Shown piece by piece: positions 1 to 8,200 of a DNA stretch of 36,748 bases; position 1 is the first letter of the stretch, and each line of letters begins with the position of its first letter. The notes beneath the pieces were generated by a model. The model saw only the letters and a list, made by a program, of their open reading frames with translations, was not told the origin of the DNA and made no database searches. Both the position numbers and the translations under genes were made by a program. The stretch covers positions 17,394 to 54,141 of the forward strand of contig DYJT01000002.1 in NCBI GenBank assembly GCA_020722965.1, read 5' to 3'. Origin of the DNA: Brachyspira murdochii (lineage in GTDB: Bacteria; Spirochaetota; JAAYUW01).

Positions 1-34
1 GCTTTTATCCTTAAAAATATTTCTTTAAATTGAG

Positions 35-289
35 AAGTGAATCACTTTCTAAAAAAATTATAGTAAATCATTTATTTTTTGCAAGATTAAATTATAAAAA
101 TTTTTAAAGAATAATAAAAAATGATAAAATTAAATCTTTTCAGGTAGAAAAATGAATTAATAACTGAAATTTAACTTTAGAAATACAAATAAAACATAAA
201 ATTAAAAAAAATTTAAAAATATTTAAAAAAGACTTGACATTTGAAATTTATATTCTATTTAAATTGTTAAATTAAGAGGTGATTCACCT
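35..289. promoter_or_regulatory. Pair of 13-bp palindromic operator candidates
   Basis: Two perfect palindromes of the form ARGTGA-N-TCACYT are visible: AAGTGAATCACTT at 35-47 and AGGTGATTCACCT at 277-289. The second lies just downstream of the predicted promoter at 234-261 and ahead of the KAS III-like gene at 373, where a bound repressor would block initiation. The shared GTGA/TCAC core with a one-base centre suggests a dimeric regulator. No regulator gene is present in the window. Function is inferred from symmetry and position only. Confidence 0.4.
234..261 (+). promoter_or_regulatory. Sigma70-type promoter of the liv-like operon
   Basis: A consensus -35 box TTGACA lies at 234-239 and a -10-like TATTTA at 256-261, with 16 bp spacing. 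Transcription would begin near 268, about 105 bases ahead of the first gene and a few bases before the palindrome at 277-289. The -35 is exact and the -10 is approximate. Confidence 0.5.
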
Positions 290-372
290 ATAAGCAAAAA
301 ATTTTTATGAAATTTTTATAAAATAATAATTTAAAGTTGATATATAAAAATTATTTATTAAAGGAAATAAAT

Positions 373-1395
373 ATGAATTTTCCCAATATCGGATTAGTAT
401 CAACAGGGGTCTATATACCTAAAAATTTCATTACAGCCGCAGAAATTTCAAATCAAACTGGTATTGATGAGCAAGTTATCAAAGAAAAATTTGGTGTCAT
501 AAAGAAACCTATTGCAGATTCCGTTGAAACTACTTCTTATATGGGTTTAAAAGCGGCAGAAATTGCTTTAAAAAAGGCAGAAATTGATGCAAAAGATATC
601 GATTTGATAATCTGGTTTGGTGCACAGCATAAAGATTATCTTTGTTGGTTAGCAGGACTATATGTTGCAGATAATCTTGGTGCAAAAAATGCCTGGAGTT
701 TCGATATGGAAGGGATGTGTGGCTCTTTCATGATGGCTTTAAGCGTTGCAAAATCTATGATGATAACACAAGAAGATTTAAATACTGTTTTACTGGTATC
801 AGGTTATCGTAATAATGATTTGATTAGCTTAAAAGAACCCACAACTAAATTCATGCTTGACATTGGAAGTGGTGGATCGGCAGCTATTCTGAAAAAAAAC
901 CATAATAAAAATCTTGTTCTTGATTCTGCTTTTTTGGGAGATGGCTCCTTCAGCACAGATTGTGTATTCCCCGTATTTGGGTCAAAAAATTGGCCGGTAA
1001 AAGAAGAAGATTTAAAAAACGCACATTTTGTAGTTCAAGATGAAGAAGAATTTAAAAACAAACTTAATGAAAGAACTTTACCAAATTTTTACAAGGTAAT
1101 TGATAAAGCCTTAGAAAAATCAGGAAATTTAAAAAGAAAAGATATAGATTATCTTGCTATCTTACATTTCAAAAGATCAGCACATAATCTTATACTTCAA
1201 GAGCTAGGGTTAAAAGAAAATCAAACCACATATCTTGAAAATTATGGCCATATTGGTCAAAATGATCAGATCTTATCTATGGAACTAGGAATTGAACAAG
1301 GGAAAATAAAGGAAGGATCCAATATCATTTTGGTAGGAGCAGGCCTTGGATTTGTATGGGCAGCATCCGTTATTAGGTGGGGAAGCATTAAATAG
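373..1395 (+). CDS. 3-oxoacyl-ACP synthase III-like condensing enzyme (thiolase fold)
   Basis: This 340-residue protein has the length and fold signature of FabH/KAS III enzymes, which condense an acyl-CoA with a malonyl carrier. The nucleophilic cysteine is Cys116 in EGMCGSFM, with a glycine-rich GSGGSA loop near 165-170. A catalytic-type histidine is at 265 (AILHFKRSAH). Where FabH has its third catalytic residue (Asn in GNTSAAS), this protein reads NYGHIGQND, with His293 at or near the Asn position. The start at 373 is preferred over the in-frame ATG at 337 because AAGGA at 361-365 lies 7 bases ahead of it. It is the first gene of the transporter operon, so a housekeeping fatty-acid role is less likely than processing of an acyl compound linked to the transported substrate. 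The family call is secure; the substrate is unknown. Confidence 0.8.
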   Translation: MNFPNIGLVSTGVYIPKNFITAAEISNQTGIDEQVIKEKFGVIKKPIADSVETTSYMGLKAAEIALKKAEIDAKDIDLIIWFGAQHKDYLCWLAGLYVADNLGAKNAWSFDMEGMCGSFMMALSVAKSMMITQEDLNTVLLVSGYRNNDLISLKEPTTKFMLDIGSGGSAAILKKNHNKNLVLDSAFLGDGSFSTDCVFPVFGSKNWPVKEEDLKNAHFVVQDEEEFKNKLNERTLPNFYKVIDKALEKSGNLKRKDIDYLAILHFKRSAHNLILQELGLKENQTTYLENYGHIGQNDQILSMELGIEQGKIKEGSNIILVGAGLGFVWAASVIRWGSIK

Positions 1396-1483
1396 ATAAT
1401 AGAAAAATATAGATAATAGAATAGATATTATAAGATAATATAAAAATATTGATAATAGAAAAATATAGATAATAGAAAAATAT
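1394..1483 (+). repeat. Short imperfect direct repeats of GATAATAGAAAAATAT
   Basis: The unit GATAATAGAAAAATAT occurs at 1395-1410, 1451-1466 and 1468-1483, with a diverged copy starting at 1412. The tract begins in the stop codon of the KAS III-like gene and occupies most of the gap before the substrate-binding protein gene. It looks like slippage-generated AT-rich sequence; no clear promoter or terminator is visible in it. Confidence 0.7.
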
Positions 1484-1528
1484 TCAAAGTATATAATAAA
1501 CTAATGCAAAGATGGATAAGGAGGATAT

Positions 1529-2719
1529 ATGAAAAAGATCTATCTTGCTCTTCTAATTCTGATTGCCGTATCAGTTGTTTTTGCAGTGGCAAATCCTGGT
1601 GATAAAAATGGAATCACCACAAATGAAATCAAGATTGGCTCATTTCAGGCACTTTCTGGACCAGTTGCAGCGATTGGCGTACCAGTTAAAAAAGGTTTGG
1701 ATGCTTATTTTAACTGGGTAAATAACAATGGTGGTATTTATGGAAGAAAAATAAACCTGATTGTTGCCGATGATGCTTTTAATCCTTCAAATACCGTTGT
1801 AGAAGTAAAAAGATTGGTAGAATCTGACAAGGTTTTTGCTCTTGTTTGTGGTCTTGGTGCACCAGGAAATCTTGCTGTCATGGATTATGTTGAAGCGCAA
1901 AAAGTACCATACATATACCAGGCTGCAGGAGCAGGTATTTTAACAATTCCACCAAAAAGATATATTTTTGGAGTACAACCCAATTATACAACAGAAGGCG
2001 CAATTGCCGCTAAATACCTTGTTGAACAAAAGAAAGCAAAAAGAATTGCCATAGTTTACAGAAATACAGATGACGGGAAAGAAGAATTAAATTCCTTTAA
2101 AAAGACTTTAAGTGCAAAAAATATAAACCTGGCAGCCGAAATTCCCATTGAACCAACAGCTACTGATTTTTCATCAAATATTGTAAAATTAACAGAAGCA
2201 AATGTCGATTCTATTTTGGTAATGCTGTTTGTTCCACAATCTTCAAATTTTGTGAAACAGGCAAAACAATTTGGCTTAACAAAACAAAATTATCTGCTTA
2301 CCTATTCAAATGCCGATCCTACATTTGCAGCAATAGCTGGTGCAGATATGGCTGTAGGTGTAGAAGCTCTTGCCTGGGTTAATGTTGACTTTACAGATCA
2401 AAACGCACATTTTTTGAAAGTTTATCAGGCAACATTCTCAGGTCAGATTCCAAACGCATATGCTGTCGCAGGCATGATTGCGGCTGAAGTTTTTACAGAA
2501 GGGGTCAAAAGAGCTGGAAAAAATCTAACAAGAGAAAAACTTATTAGTGCATTAGAGTCTATGAATAAATGGGTTGGTTTAATTAGCCCAATGATAAGCT
2601 ATGGACCTATCAACATCAAAAAAGATAAGGCAAGATTGGGTGTTCAGACGATGTATATACTTAAATTTAAGGAAGATGGAACTTTAGAGAAGGCTTTTGA
2701 CTGGATTACCATGGATTAA
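1529..2719 (+). CDS. livJ: ABC transporter substrate-binding protein, Liv/HAAT family
   Basis: This 396-residue protein begins with a signal peptide (KK, then a hydrophobic stretch to about residue 19 ending VFA). The mature part has the type I periplasmic-binding fold of LivJ-like proteins: GITTNEIKIGSFQALSGP near 28-45, GLDAYFNWVNNNGGIYGRKI, and a central segment AIAAKYLVEQKKAKRIAIVY. There is no lipobox cysteine, so it should be a soluble secreted protein. An excellent Shine-Dalgarno, AAGGAGG at 1518-1524, fixes the start. It captures the ligand for the permease pair downstream. The ligand need not be a branched-chain amino acid: this family also binds aromatic acids, amides and urea, and the condensing enzyme and hydrolase around it suggest an acyl or ester compound. 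Confidence 0.92.
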   Translation: MKKIYLALLILIAVSVVFAVANPGDKNGITTNEIKIGSFQALSGPVAAIGVPVKKGLDAYFNWVNNNGGIYGRKINLIVADDAFNPSNTVVEVKRLVESDKVFALVCGLGAPGNLAVMDYVEAQKVPYIYQAAGAGILTIPPKRYIFGVQPNYTTEGAIAAKYLVEQKKAKRIAIVYRNTDDGKEELNSFKKTLSAKNINLAAEIPIEPTATDFSSNIVKLTEANVDSILVMLFVPQSSNFVKQAKQFGLTKQNYLLTYSNADPTFAAIAGADMAVGVEALAWVNVDFTDQNAHFLKVYQATFSGQIPNAYAVAGMIAAEVFTEGVKRAGKNLTREKLISALESMNKWVGLISPMISYGPINIKKDKARLGVQTMYILKFKEDGTLEKAFDWITMD

Positions 2720-2728
2720 TAAAATTTT

Positions 2729-2777
2729 AAGCCACTGAAATAATAATCTAATTTTAAAATTTCAGTGGCTTTTTTTT
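2729..2777 (+). terminator. Intrinsic terminator inside the operon (attenuator)
   Basis: A perfect 13-bp inverted repeat, arms 2729-2741 and 2759-2771 (core GCCACTGAAAT / ATTTCAGTGGC), is followed by an uninterrupted T run to 2777. This is a strong rho-independent terminator placed between the binding-protein gene and the ATPase genes, with only 14 bases to the next ATG at 2792. Partial readthrough would keep the binding protein in excess over the membrane complex, as is common for ABC importers. Confidence 0.9.
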
Positions 2778-2791
2778 ACCAGGAGAAAATA

Positions 2792-3553
2792 ATGCTTAAA
2801 TGTAAAGAGATAACTGTTAGATTTGGCGGACTTGTCGCAGTTAACAAGATGAATTTGAATGTGGAAAAAGGTACCATTCATGCTTTAATAGGGCCAAATG
2901 GTGCAGGTAAAACCACTTTGTTCAATGCAATTTCTCGAATAGTTGAAGTAGAATCCGGTCAAATTCATTTTGAGAGTATGGATATTTTAAAAAAAGAACC
3001 TTATGAAATAATCAATTATGGGATTGTCAGAACATTTCAGAATTTAAAACTTTCACCATATCAGACTATTAAAGACAACATTGTAGCTGCTATTGTTCAT
3101 AATTATAAATCTAATTTATTTAATTCCACCTTTAAGTTATATTCAAAATTCTTAAAAAAAGCAGAGGAGATCGCATTTGAATCAGCGGCTATTTTTGGTA
3201 TTCAAAATAGAATGAATTCATTTACTGGTGCATTACCATATGGTATTTTAAAAAAAGTCGAGCTTGCAAGGGCTATTGCTTGTGAACCCAAAATCTTACT
3301 ACTTGATGAACCTGCTGCAGGATTAAATACAGATGAGAAGAATGAGCTTGATCAGATTCTTTTAAAACTAAAATCTATGGGTATAACTATATTACTTGTA
3401 GAACATGACATGAATCTGGTTATGCGAATCTCTGATGTTGTGACAGTTATGGATTTTGGAAAATTGATAGCTTCTGGTAATCCTAACGATATTTCAAAAA
3501 ATCCCGAAGTAATTAAAGTTTATTTAGGAAACTCTTATGATGTTAGAAATTAA
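2792..3553 (+). CDS. livG: Liv-type ABC transporter ATP-binding protein LivG
   Basis: This 253-residue ABC ATPase energises import from the cytoplasmic face. Walker A GPNGAGKTT is near 33-41, the Walker B segment is ILLLDEPAAGLN, and the H-loop is VEHDMNLV. The signature region reads LPYGILKKVELARA, where LivG proteins normally have LPYGQQR; the QQ is replaced by IL, an unusual but not obviously inactivating change. The start at ATG 2792 is chosen because AGGAG at 2781-2785 precedes it, and the upstream in-frame ATG at 2765 lies inside the terminator stem. The 3' end overlaps livF by 17 bases, implying translational coupling. Confidence 0.92.
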   Translation: MLKCKEITVRFGGLVAVNKMNLNVEKGTIHALIGPNGAGKTTLFNAISRIVEVESGQIHFESMDILKKEPYEIINYGIVRTFQNLKLSPYQTIKDNIVAAIVHNYKSNLFNSTFKLYSKFLKKAEEIAFESAAIFGIQNRMNSFTGALPYGILKKVELARAIACEPKILLLDEPAAGLNTDEKNELDQILLKLKSMGITILLVEHDMNLVMRISDVVTVMDFGKLIASGNPNDISKNPEVIKVYLGNSYDVRN

Positions 3554-4232
3554 TAAATTTTCAGTTTCTTATGGTAAGATTGATGCAGTTAAATCTGTCT
3601 CGCTTAGCTTAAAAGAGAAAGAAGTTGTTACAGTAATAGGTGTTAATGGAGCCGGGAAAAGTTCTCTTTTATACGGAATTTCAGGGATTGTTGAATCTAC
3701 TGGATCTATATTCTATAAAGATTTGGATATCTCCAGGTACACCTATGATAAAAGGGTTAAGCAGGGGATGATACTTTGCCCTGAGGGGAGGAGAATCTAC
3801 CCATCTTTAAGTGTAGAGGAGAATTTAAGACTTGGATCTTTTGCTGTTAAATTGGATAAAAGGCAATTACAAAAGGTTTATGACCTTTTCCCAAAACTTT
3901 ATGAGAGAAAAAAACAGATTGCCGGTTATCTTTCTGGCGGAGAACAGCAGATGCTGGCTTTAGGCAGGTCTTTAATGGCAAAACCACAACTTTTGATGCT
4001 TGATGAACCATCATTAGGTTTAGCGCCAATAGTAGTCGACCAGTTATATGATACTCTTAGTGCTCTTAAAGAAATAGGAATCTCAATTTTATTGATCGAA
4101 CAGAATGCATTTAAAGCTTTAGATTTTGCTGATAGAGCCTATATAATGGAAAATGGTAGAATCATTATAGAAGGAGAAGCAAAAAAGTTGCTCTATGAAG
4201 ATTCTGTTAGAAGATCTTATCTAGGTATATAG
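3537..4232 (+). CDS. livF: Liv-type ABC transporter ATP-binding protein LivF
   Basis: This 231-residue ATPase pairs with LivG. Motifs in order are Walker A GVNGAGKSS near 37-45, the LivF hallmark EGRRIYPSLSVEENL, the ABC signature LSGGEQQMLALGRSL, Walker B LLMLDEPSLGLAP and the H-loop region LLIEQN. Two adjacent in-frame ATGs (3537 and 3540) sit 7-10 bases after AGGA at 3526-3529, so the exact start is uncertain by one codon. It overlaps the end of livG and ends 9 bases before livH. Confidence 0.92.
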   Translation: MMLEINKFSVSYGKIDAVKSVSLSLKEKEVVTVIGVNGAGKSSLLYGISGIVESTGSIFYKDLDISRYTYDKRVKQGMILCPEGRRIYPSLSVEENLRLGSFAVKLDKRQLQKVYDLFPKLYERKKQIAGYLSGGEQQMLALGRSLMAKPQLLMLDEPSLGLAPIVVDQLYDTLSALKEIGISILLIEQNAFKALDFADRAYIMENGRIIIEGEAKKLLYEDSVRRSYLGI

Positions 4233-4241
4233 GAGATCAAA

Positions 4242-5186
4242 ATGTTTGTTAGAATTATGCAATCTGTGATTTTTGGTCTTTTCTCTGGTTGTATGTATGG
4301 GATTGTTGGATTAGGTCTGGCAATGATATATAGAACGACTGGAGTAATGAATTTCGCCCATGGAAACTCGGGTATGATAGGTGTATTTGTCGGTTGGACA
4401 GTTCTGGTATTAACACAAAATATATTTCTTGCTATTTTTATTGGTGTTCTTTTCGGCGCATTTCTTGGAATATTCATGGATAAAGTTTTGATGAAAAAGG
4501 TTAAGGGACTATCGCATAGTTCAATGTTAATTATAACACTTGGTGTTCTTTTGATATTCGATGGTATTGCCTTAATAATATGGGGAACACAACCATTACT
4601 ATTTAAAGATATATTTTCAATTCCACCGAAATTAATTTATCTTCCAGCTAGTATAAACCCAAATAATTTTCCATTGATAATCCCTGGAAATGATCTCGCA
4701 AACTTTATAACTATTAGTTTACTGGCGGTAGTTATTATATTATTTTCTAAATTTACAAAACCCGGACTCGCACTTATAGCAAGGGCAGAAGATGAACTTG
4801 GGGCAAAGGTTGTTGGAATTAATGTTAATTTTACCGATAGTCTTGCCTGGGCTTTGGGGATTGCAACAGTTGTTTTTGCGGGTTTTATAAATGCACCGAA
4901 AACCACGGTAAATCCTGGTATGCTTGTTAATCTTCAACTATATGGATTTACAGCCGCTGTTTTTGGAGGTTTTTCAAGTTTCATAGGTTCATTTTTTGGT
5001 GGTCTTATTCTTGGTGTTTTAGAGAAATTAATAATTCTGGGACTAGATGGATTGTTTACTAAATTTGGAATATCTACGGTAAATCCAGTAGATTTACAAC
5101 TTTCTATCATTCTTGTTGTAATTATAATAACCTTAATGATTAAACCAACAGGTTTGTTTGCTTCAAAATTCAAAGGAAAGGTCTAA
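4242..5186 (+). CDS. livH: Liv-type ABC transporter permease LivH
   Basis: This 314-residue inner-membrane permease has about eight hydrophobic segments and the LivH signature MNFAHGNSGMIG near 38-49. The cytoplasmic coupling loop is ARAEDELGAKVVGIN, which contacts the ATPases. A Shine-Dalgarno GGAG lies about 8 bases before the ATG. The stop codon is separated from the next ATG by one base, so it is translationally coupled to the LivM-hydrolase fusion. Confidence 0.92.
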   Translation: MFVRIMQSVIFGLFSGCMYGIVGLGLAMIYRTTGVMNFAHGNSGMIGVFVGWTVLVLTQNIFLAIFIGVLFGAFLGIFMDKVLMKKVKGLSHSSMLIITLGVLLIFDGIALIIWGTQPLLFKDIFSIPPKLIYLPASINPNNFPLIIPGNDLANFITISLLAVVIILFSKFTKPGLALIARAEDELGAKVVGINVNFTDSLAWALGIATVVFAGFINAPKTTVNPGMLVNLQLYGFTAAVFGGFSSFIGSFFGGLILGVLEKLIILGLDGLFTKFGISTVNPVDLQLSIILVVIIITLMIKPTGLFASKFKGKV

Positions 5187-5187
5187 T

Positions 5188-6921
5188 ATGTCAGTATTAA
5201 AAAATAGCTTAATTTATTTAATAGTTGGTATTCTGCTAGGTCTTCTTTTTATCAATCAGGGTTTTGTCCTTGTTATTCTTTCTCAGATAGTAATATTTGC
5301 AATCGCGGCATTAGGGTTAAACATTTTGACCGGTTTTGCGGGGCAGGTATCAATAGGTAATGCCGCTTTTATGTCTATTGGAGCATATACCAGTGCGGTT
5401 CTTTCTATGAAATTTGGTTTGCCAATATCTGTTACAGTTATAATAGCCGGTATATTAGCCTCGATTTTTGGTATTATAATTGGCTTCCCTGCTTTGAGGA
5501 TGAAAGGCTTTTATCTTGCAATAGCAACTATGGCATTCGGCGTCGTGATTGAGCAGATAATATCTGTTGTACCATATTTAGGTGCACATGATGGGATAAG
5601 AAGTATTCCGAAATTGTCTCAAAGCGAATTTTCTTCATTTTTAATAGTTCTTGTCGTTTTTTCCATTGTATTAATTATTATTAAGAATATCGTAGAAGGT
5701 CCAATGGGAATAAAATGGAAAATGATAAGAGATGAGGAGATAATTGCTATTTCATTTGGAACTAATACCTCGAGTTCAAAATTATCTGCATTTATGATAA
5801 GTGCATTTTTTTGCGGAATATCGGGTGCATTATATGCCCATATAGTTGGTTATATTAGAGCCGCAGATTTTGGTTTATCCCGATCACTTGATCTACTTGC
5901 AATGATCATGATTGGCGGTCTTGCTACATTAAATGGGAATATAATAGGGTCAATTATCATTATAGGTTTAAGGTTCTTCTTTAGTAGAGGATTTGGCCCA
6001 TGGCTTTCGGTAATTATTGGATTTCTTTTAATAACTTTTGTATTGTTTTTTCCACGAGGAATTGCATGGGGAATTAGTTTGTGGTATCACAAATATTTTC
6101 AGATACCATTTATTGAGATTAAAAAATTTATAGCCAGGAGAAGAACAATGGATGGTAAATTTATAAAAATAGATAACATAGATATATTTTACATTGAAAA
6201 AGGAGAAGGACAACCAATAATCTATGTACATGGTAATACAGGTTCATCGAGATGGTGGAAAAAAGTCATGGAGATTGATGATTATAAAACTATTGCATTA
6301 GATCTACCTAATTTTGGAAGATCTTCCCATATTGATAAGGCAGAGATAGATATCTATGCCCAATATCTTAAGAAATTTATCGATAAATTATCATTAAATT
6401 CTCCTGTAATTGTTGGTCATAGCCTGGGTGGAGCAGTTGTAATTTCATTTATCAGTAATTATCCAAATATACCAAAGGGGGTTGTACTTGTAGATAGTTC
6501 ATCTGTTACAGGTTTGGTTACCCCACAAGAACATTATCCCGTAATTGAGATGTATAAAACAAGCAGGGATTTAATGTATAAGGCTTTGTCTGCTATTGCG
6601 CCAGAACTTAAAGATAATTCATTTTTGAATGAGCTAACAGATGATGCTATGCTTATGGCACCATTTGCTTATACCGGGCATCCAAAATCTTTAGAAAGAT
6701 TTAATTATAAAGGTAAATTATCCTCTTTCAATAAACCTGTATTAATAATGTGGGGTAAAAAAGATATAATCATAACAAAGGCAATGGTTGAAGAGACAAA
6801 AAAAGAGTTAAATGACAGTACGGTCATTGAATTTGAAAATATTGGACATTCACCAATGGTTGAAAATCCAGAAGTTTTTAAAAATACTCTTTTAAACTTT
6901 TTAAAGTCTAAGAATCTTTAA
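5188..6921 (+). CDS. livM: LivM permease fused in frame to an alpha/beta hydrolase
   Basis: The 577-residue product has two parts. Residues 1 to about 315 form a LivM permease: roughly eight to ten hydrophobic segments, GFAGQVSIGNAAFMSIGAY near 51-69, and the coupling loop MIRDEEIIAISFGTN. Residues 321-577 form a complete alpha/beta hydrolase with oxyanion segment VHGNTGSS, nucleophile elbow GHSLGG (Ser412), acid Asp526 in MWGKKD and His554 in IGHSPMVENP. The basic linker KKFIARRR before residue 321 suggests a cytoplasmic hydrolase by the positive-inside rule. LivM alone is usually about 300-350 residues, so both halves are full length. ATG 5188 is chosen because an SD-like AAAGGAAAGG lies just ahead and livH stops at 5186. 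A second start at 6148 may give free hydrolase. The substrate is unknown. Confidence 0.9.
   Translation: MSVLKNSLIYLIVGILLGLLFINQGFVLVILSQIVIFAIAALGLNILTGFAGQVSIGNAAFMSIGAYTSAVLSMKFGLPISVTVIIAGILASIFGIIIGFPALRMKGFYLAIATMAFGVVIEQIISVVPYLGAHDGIRSIPKLSQSEFSSFLIVLVVFSIVLIIIKNIVEGPMGIKWKMIRDEEIIAISFGTNTSSSKLSAFMISAFFCGISGALYAHIVGYIRAADFGLSRSLDLLAMIMIGGLATLNGNIIGSIIIIGLRFFFSRGFGPWLSVIIGFLLITFVLFFPRGIAWGISLWYHKYFQIPFIEIKKFIARRRTMDGKFIKIDNIDIFYIEKGEGQPIIYVHGNTGSSRWWKKVMEIDDYKTIALDLPNFGRSSHIDKAEIDIYAQYLKKFIDKLSLNSPVIVGHSLGGAVVISFISNYPNIPKGVVLVDSSSVTGLVTPQEHYPVIEMYKTSRDLMYKALSAIAPELKDNSFLNELTDDAMLMAPFAYTGHPKSLERFNYKGKLSSFNKPVLIMWGKKDIIITKAMVEETKKELNDSTVIEFENIGHSPMVENPEVFKNTLLNFLKSKNL
6136..6150 (+). 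promoter_or_regulatory. Internal Shine-Dalgarno and ATG at the LivM-hydrolase junction
   Basis: AGGAG at 6136-6140 lies 7 bases before an in-frame ATG at 6148-6150, the first codon of the hydrolase domain (MDGKFIKI). The spacing is ideal and matches other starts in this operon. It could make a separate 257-residue hydrolase in addition to the fusion. It may also mark where two genes were separate before a stop codon was lost. Confidence 0.6.
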
Positions 6922-6946
6922 AAAATTAATATTTCTATTAATTTTT
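6921..6946 (+). terminator. AU-rich hairpin terminator after the transporter operon
   Basis: AAAAATTAATA at 6921-6931 pairs perfectly with TATTAATTTTT at 6936-6946 around a 4-base loop, the right arm ending in five Ts. The stem lacks GC pairs and would be weak, but it begins in the last base of the stop codon at the operon end. Confidence 0.5.
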
Positions 6947-7051
6947 GATTATACTAAATTTAATTATATTGAAATATCTTCATCTTTTGTTTTGTCCCAT
7001 AATCTTTTTTATTTGAAATCTATTTTCCTAACAAAAAATGGAGGTAAATTT

Positions 7052-7378
7052 ATGTATCTTCTAATCACTTTTATTCCAGAATCAGAGAGTGAAAAGGTGA
7101 TAGATGCAATCTTTAGTTCTGGAGCAGGTAAATTCTCAAAATATGATAGGGCCGGCTTTACTTGTAAGGGAGTGGGAAGATTTCGTCCAAATGAAAATGC
7201 AAATCCATATATTGGCGAAATAGGTAAGGATGAATTTGTAGATGAAATAAGATTTGAAACAATAGTCAAAGATCAAGATATCGATAATGTTTTAAGATCT
7301 CTTAAAAAAGCCCATCCTTATGAACAACCAGCTGTCTATGTGATAAAAATGGATGATAAATCATTTATAATAGATTGA
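7052..7378 (+). CDS. YqfO/NIF3-type PII-like domain protein (COG3323 type)
   Basis: This 108-residue single-domain protein resembles the PII/CutA-like insert of YqfO and NIF3 proteins. Visible family features are LLITFIPESESEKVIDAIFSSGAGK at the start, the glycine-rich CKGVGRFRPNENANPYIG near 35-52, and a C-terminal KKAHPYEQPAVYVI. Family members form compact trimers; their function is poorly defined. The start is ATG 7052, because GGAGG at 7040-7044 precedes it; an in-frame ATG at 6992 has no such site. The gene stands alone, with gaps of about 100 bases on both sides. Confidence 0.8.
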   Translation: MYLLITFIPESESEKVIDAIFSSGAGKFSKYDRAGFTCKGVGRFRPNENANPYIGEIGKDEFVDEIRFETIVKDQDIDNVLRSLKKAHPYEQPAVYVIKMDDKSFIID

Positions 7379-7486
7379 CTTATTATTTTTTGAATTTATA
7401 AATATTAATAGAAAGAAGATACTAATTTTTATTTTTCCTTTTCAAAAATTTTATATCTTAAAAATAAAAACCAATAGAGGTTTCTG

Positions 7487-8170
7487 ATGATTTATGGTTT
7501 ATTCGCTTTTGCGGTAGCACCAGGGGTTTTTTTAGCTATCTATTTTTATATTCTGGATAAATATGAACATGAGCCTATAAGAAAAGTAATAATATCATTT
7601 TTCTTAGGATTTTTAGCGGCTTTTATAGCCATAATTTTAGAACTTTATCTTGGTAAGCTTTTGCTGGCTTATTTCTCAGGTTTTTTAGTTCAGATAATTA
7701 GAGCATTTATTGTTATTGGTCTTGCCGAAGAATTTTCCAAATATCTTATGGTAATACTTGGACCATATAGATCTCCATATTTTAATGAAGTTATGGATGG
7801 GATTGTTTATACTGTAACTGTTTCTCTCGGTTTTGCGACATTGGAAAATATATTTTATGTTATAAAAGGTGGATTTAGTGTTGGGATATTTAGAGCAATC
7901 CTTGCTGTTCCTGCACATGCATTCTTCTCGGCTATAATGGGTTTTTATATTGGGAAGGCTAAATTCGAAAATGATCCTATAAAAAAATCCGGTTATCTGA
8001 TTTTATCAATTTTACTTGCTTCATTTTTCCATGGATTATATGATTATATATTATTCATAAAACTATTTTATGGTTTTGCAATTATCCCACTTTTAATCTT
8101 TTTGTTTTTTATCCTAAAGGGAAAAGTTAAATGGGCTCAAAAAGATAGTAGAATTAAAAATAGATTATAA
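7487..8170 (+). CDS. prsW: PrsW-family intramembrane glutamic protease
   Basis: This 227-residue protein has about seven hydrophobic segments and the PrsW motifs expected within them: EEFSK with Glu81-Glu82 and Lys85, a Glu-Asn pair at 120-121 (FATLENIFY), His144 in VPAHAFFSAIMG, and His182 in SFFHGLYDY. PrsW of Bacillus cleaves the anti-sigma factor RsiW; no anti-sigma or ECF sigma gene is visible here, so the target is unknown. A weak GAGG lies about 7 bases ahead of the ATG. Two small membrane proteins follow within 31 bases and may be co-transcribed. Confidence 0.85.
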   Translation: MIYGLFAFAVAPGVFLAIYFYILDKYEHEPIRKVIISFFLGFLAAFIAIILELYLGKLLLAYFSGFLVQIIRAFIVIGLAEEFSKYLMVILGPYRSPYFNEVMDGIVYTVTVSLGFATLENIFYVIKGGFSVGIFRAILAVPAHAFFSAIMGFYIGKAKFENDPIKKSGYLILSILLASFFHGLYDYILFIKLFYGFAIIPLLIFLFFILKGKVKWAQKDSRIKNRL

Positions 8171-8200
8171 CATATTGACTATAAATTTATGGAGGTGTTT

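Noticed and set aside
2765-2791. Upstream ATG as the livG start
   Set aside because: It lies in the right arm of the terminator and has no Shine-Dalgarno; ATG 2792 has AGGAG.
5158-5187. Upstream ATG as the livM start
   Set aside because: It lies inside the livH coding end; ATG 5188 follows the livH stop and an SD-like sequence.
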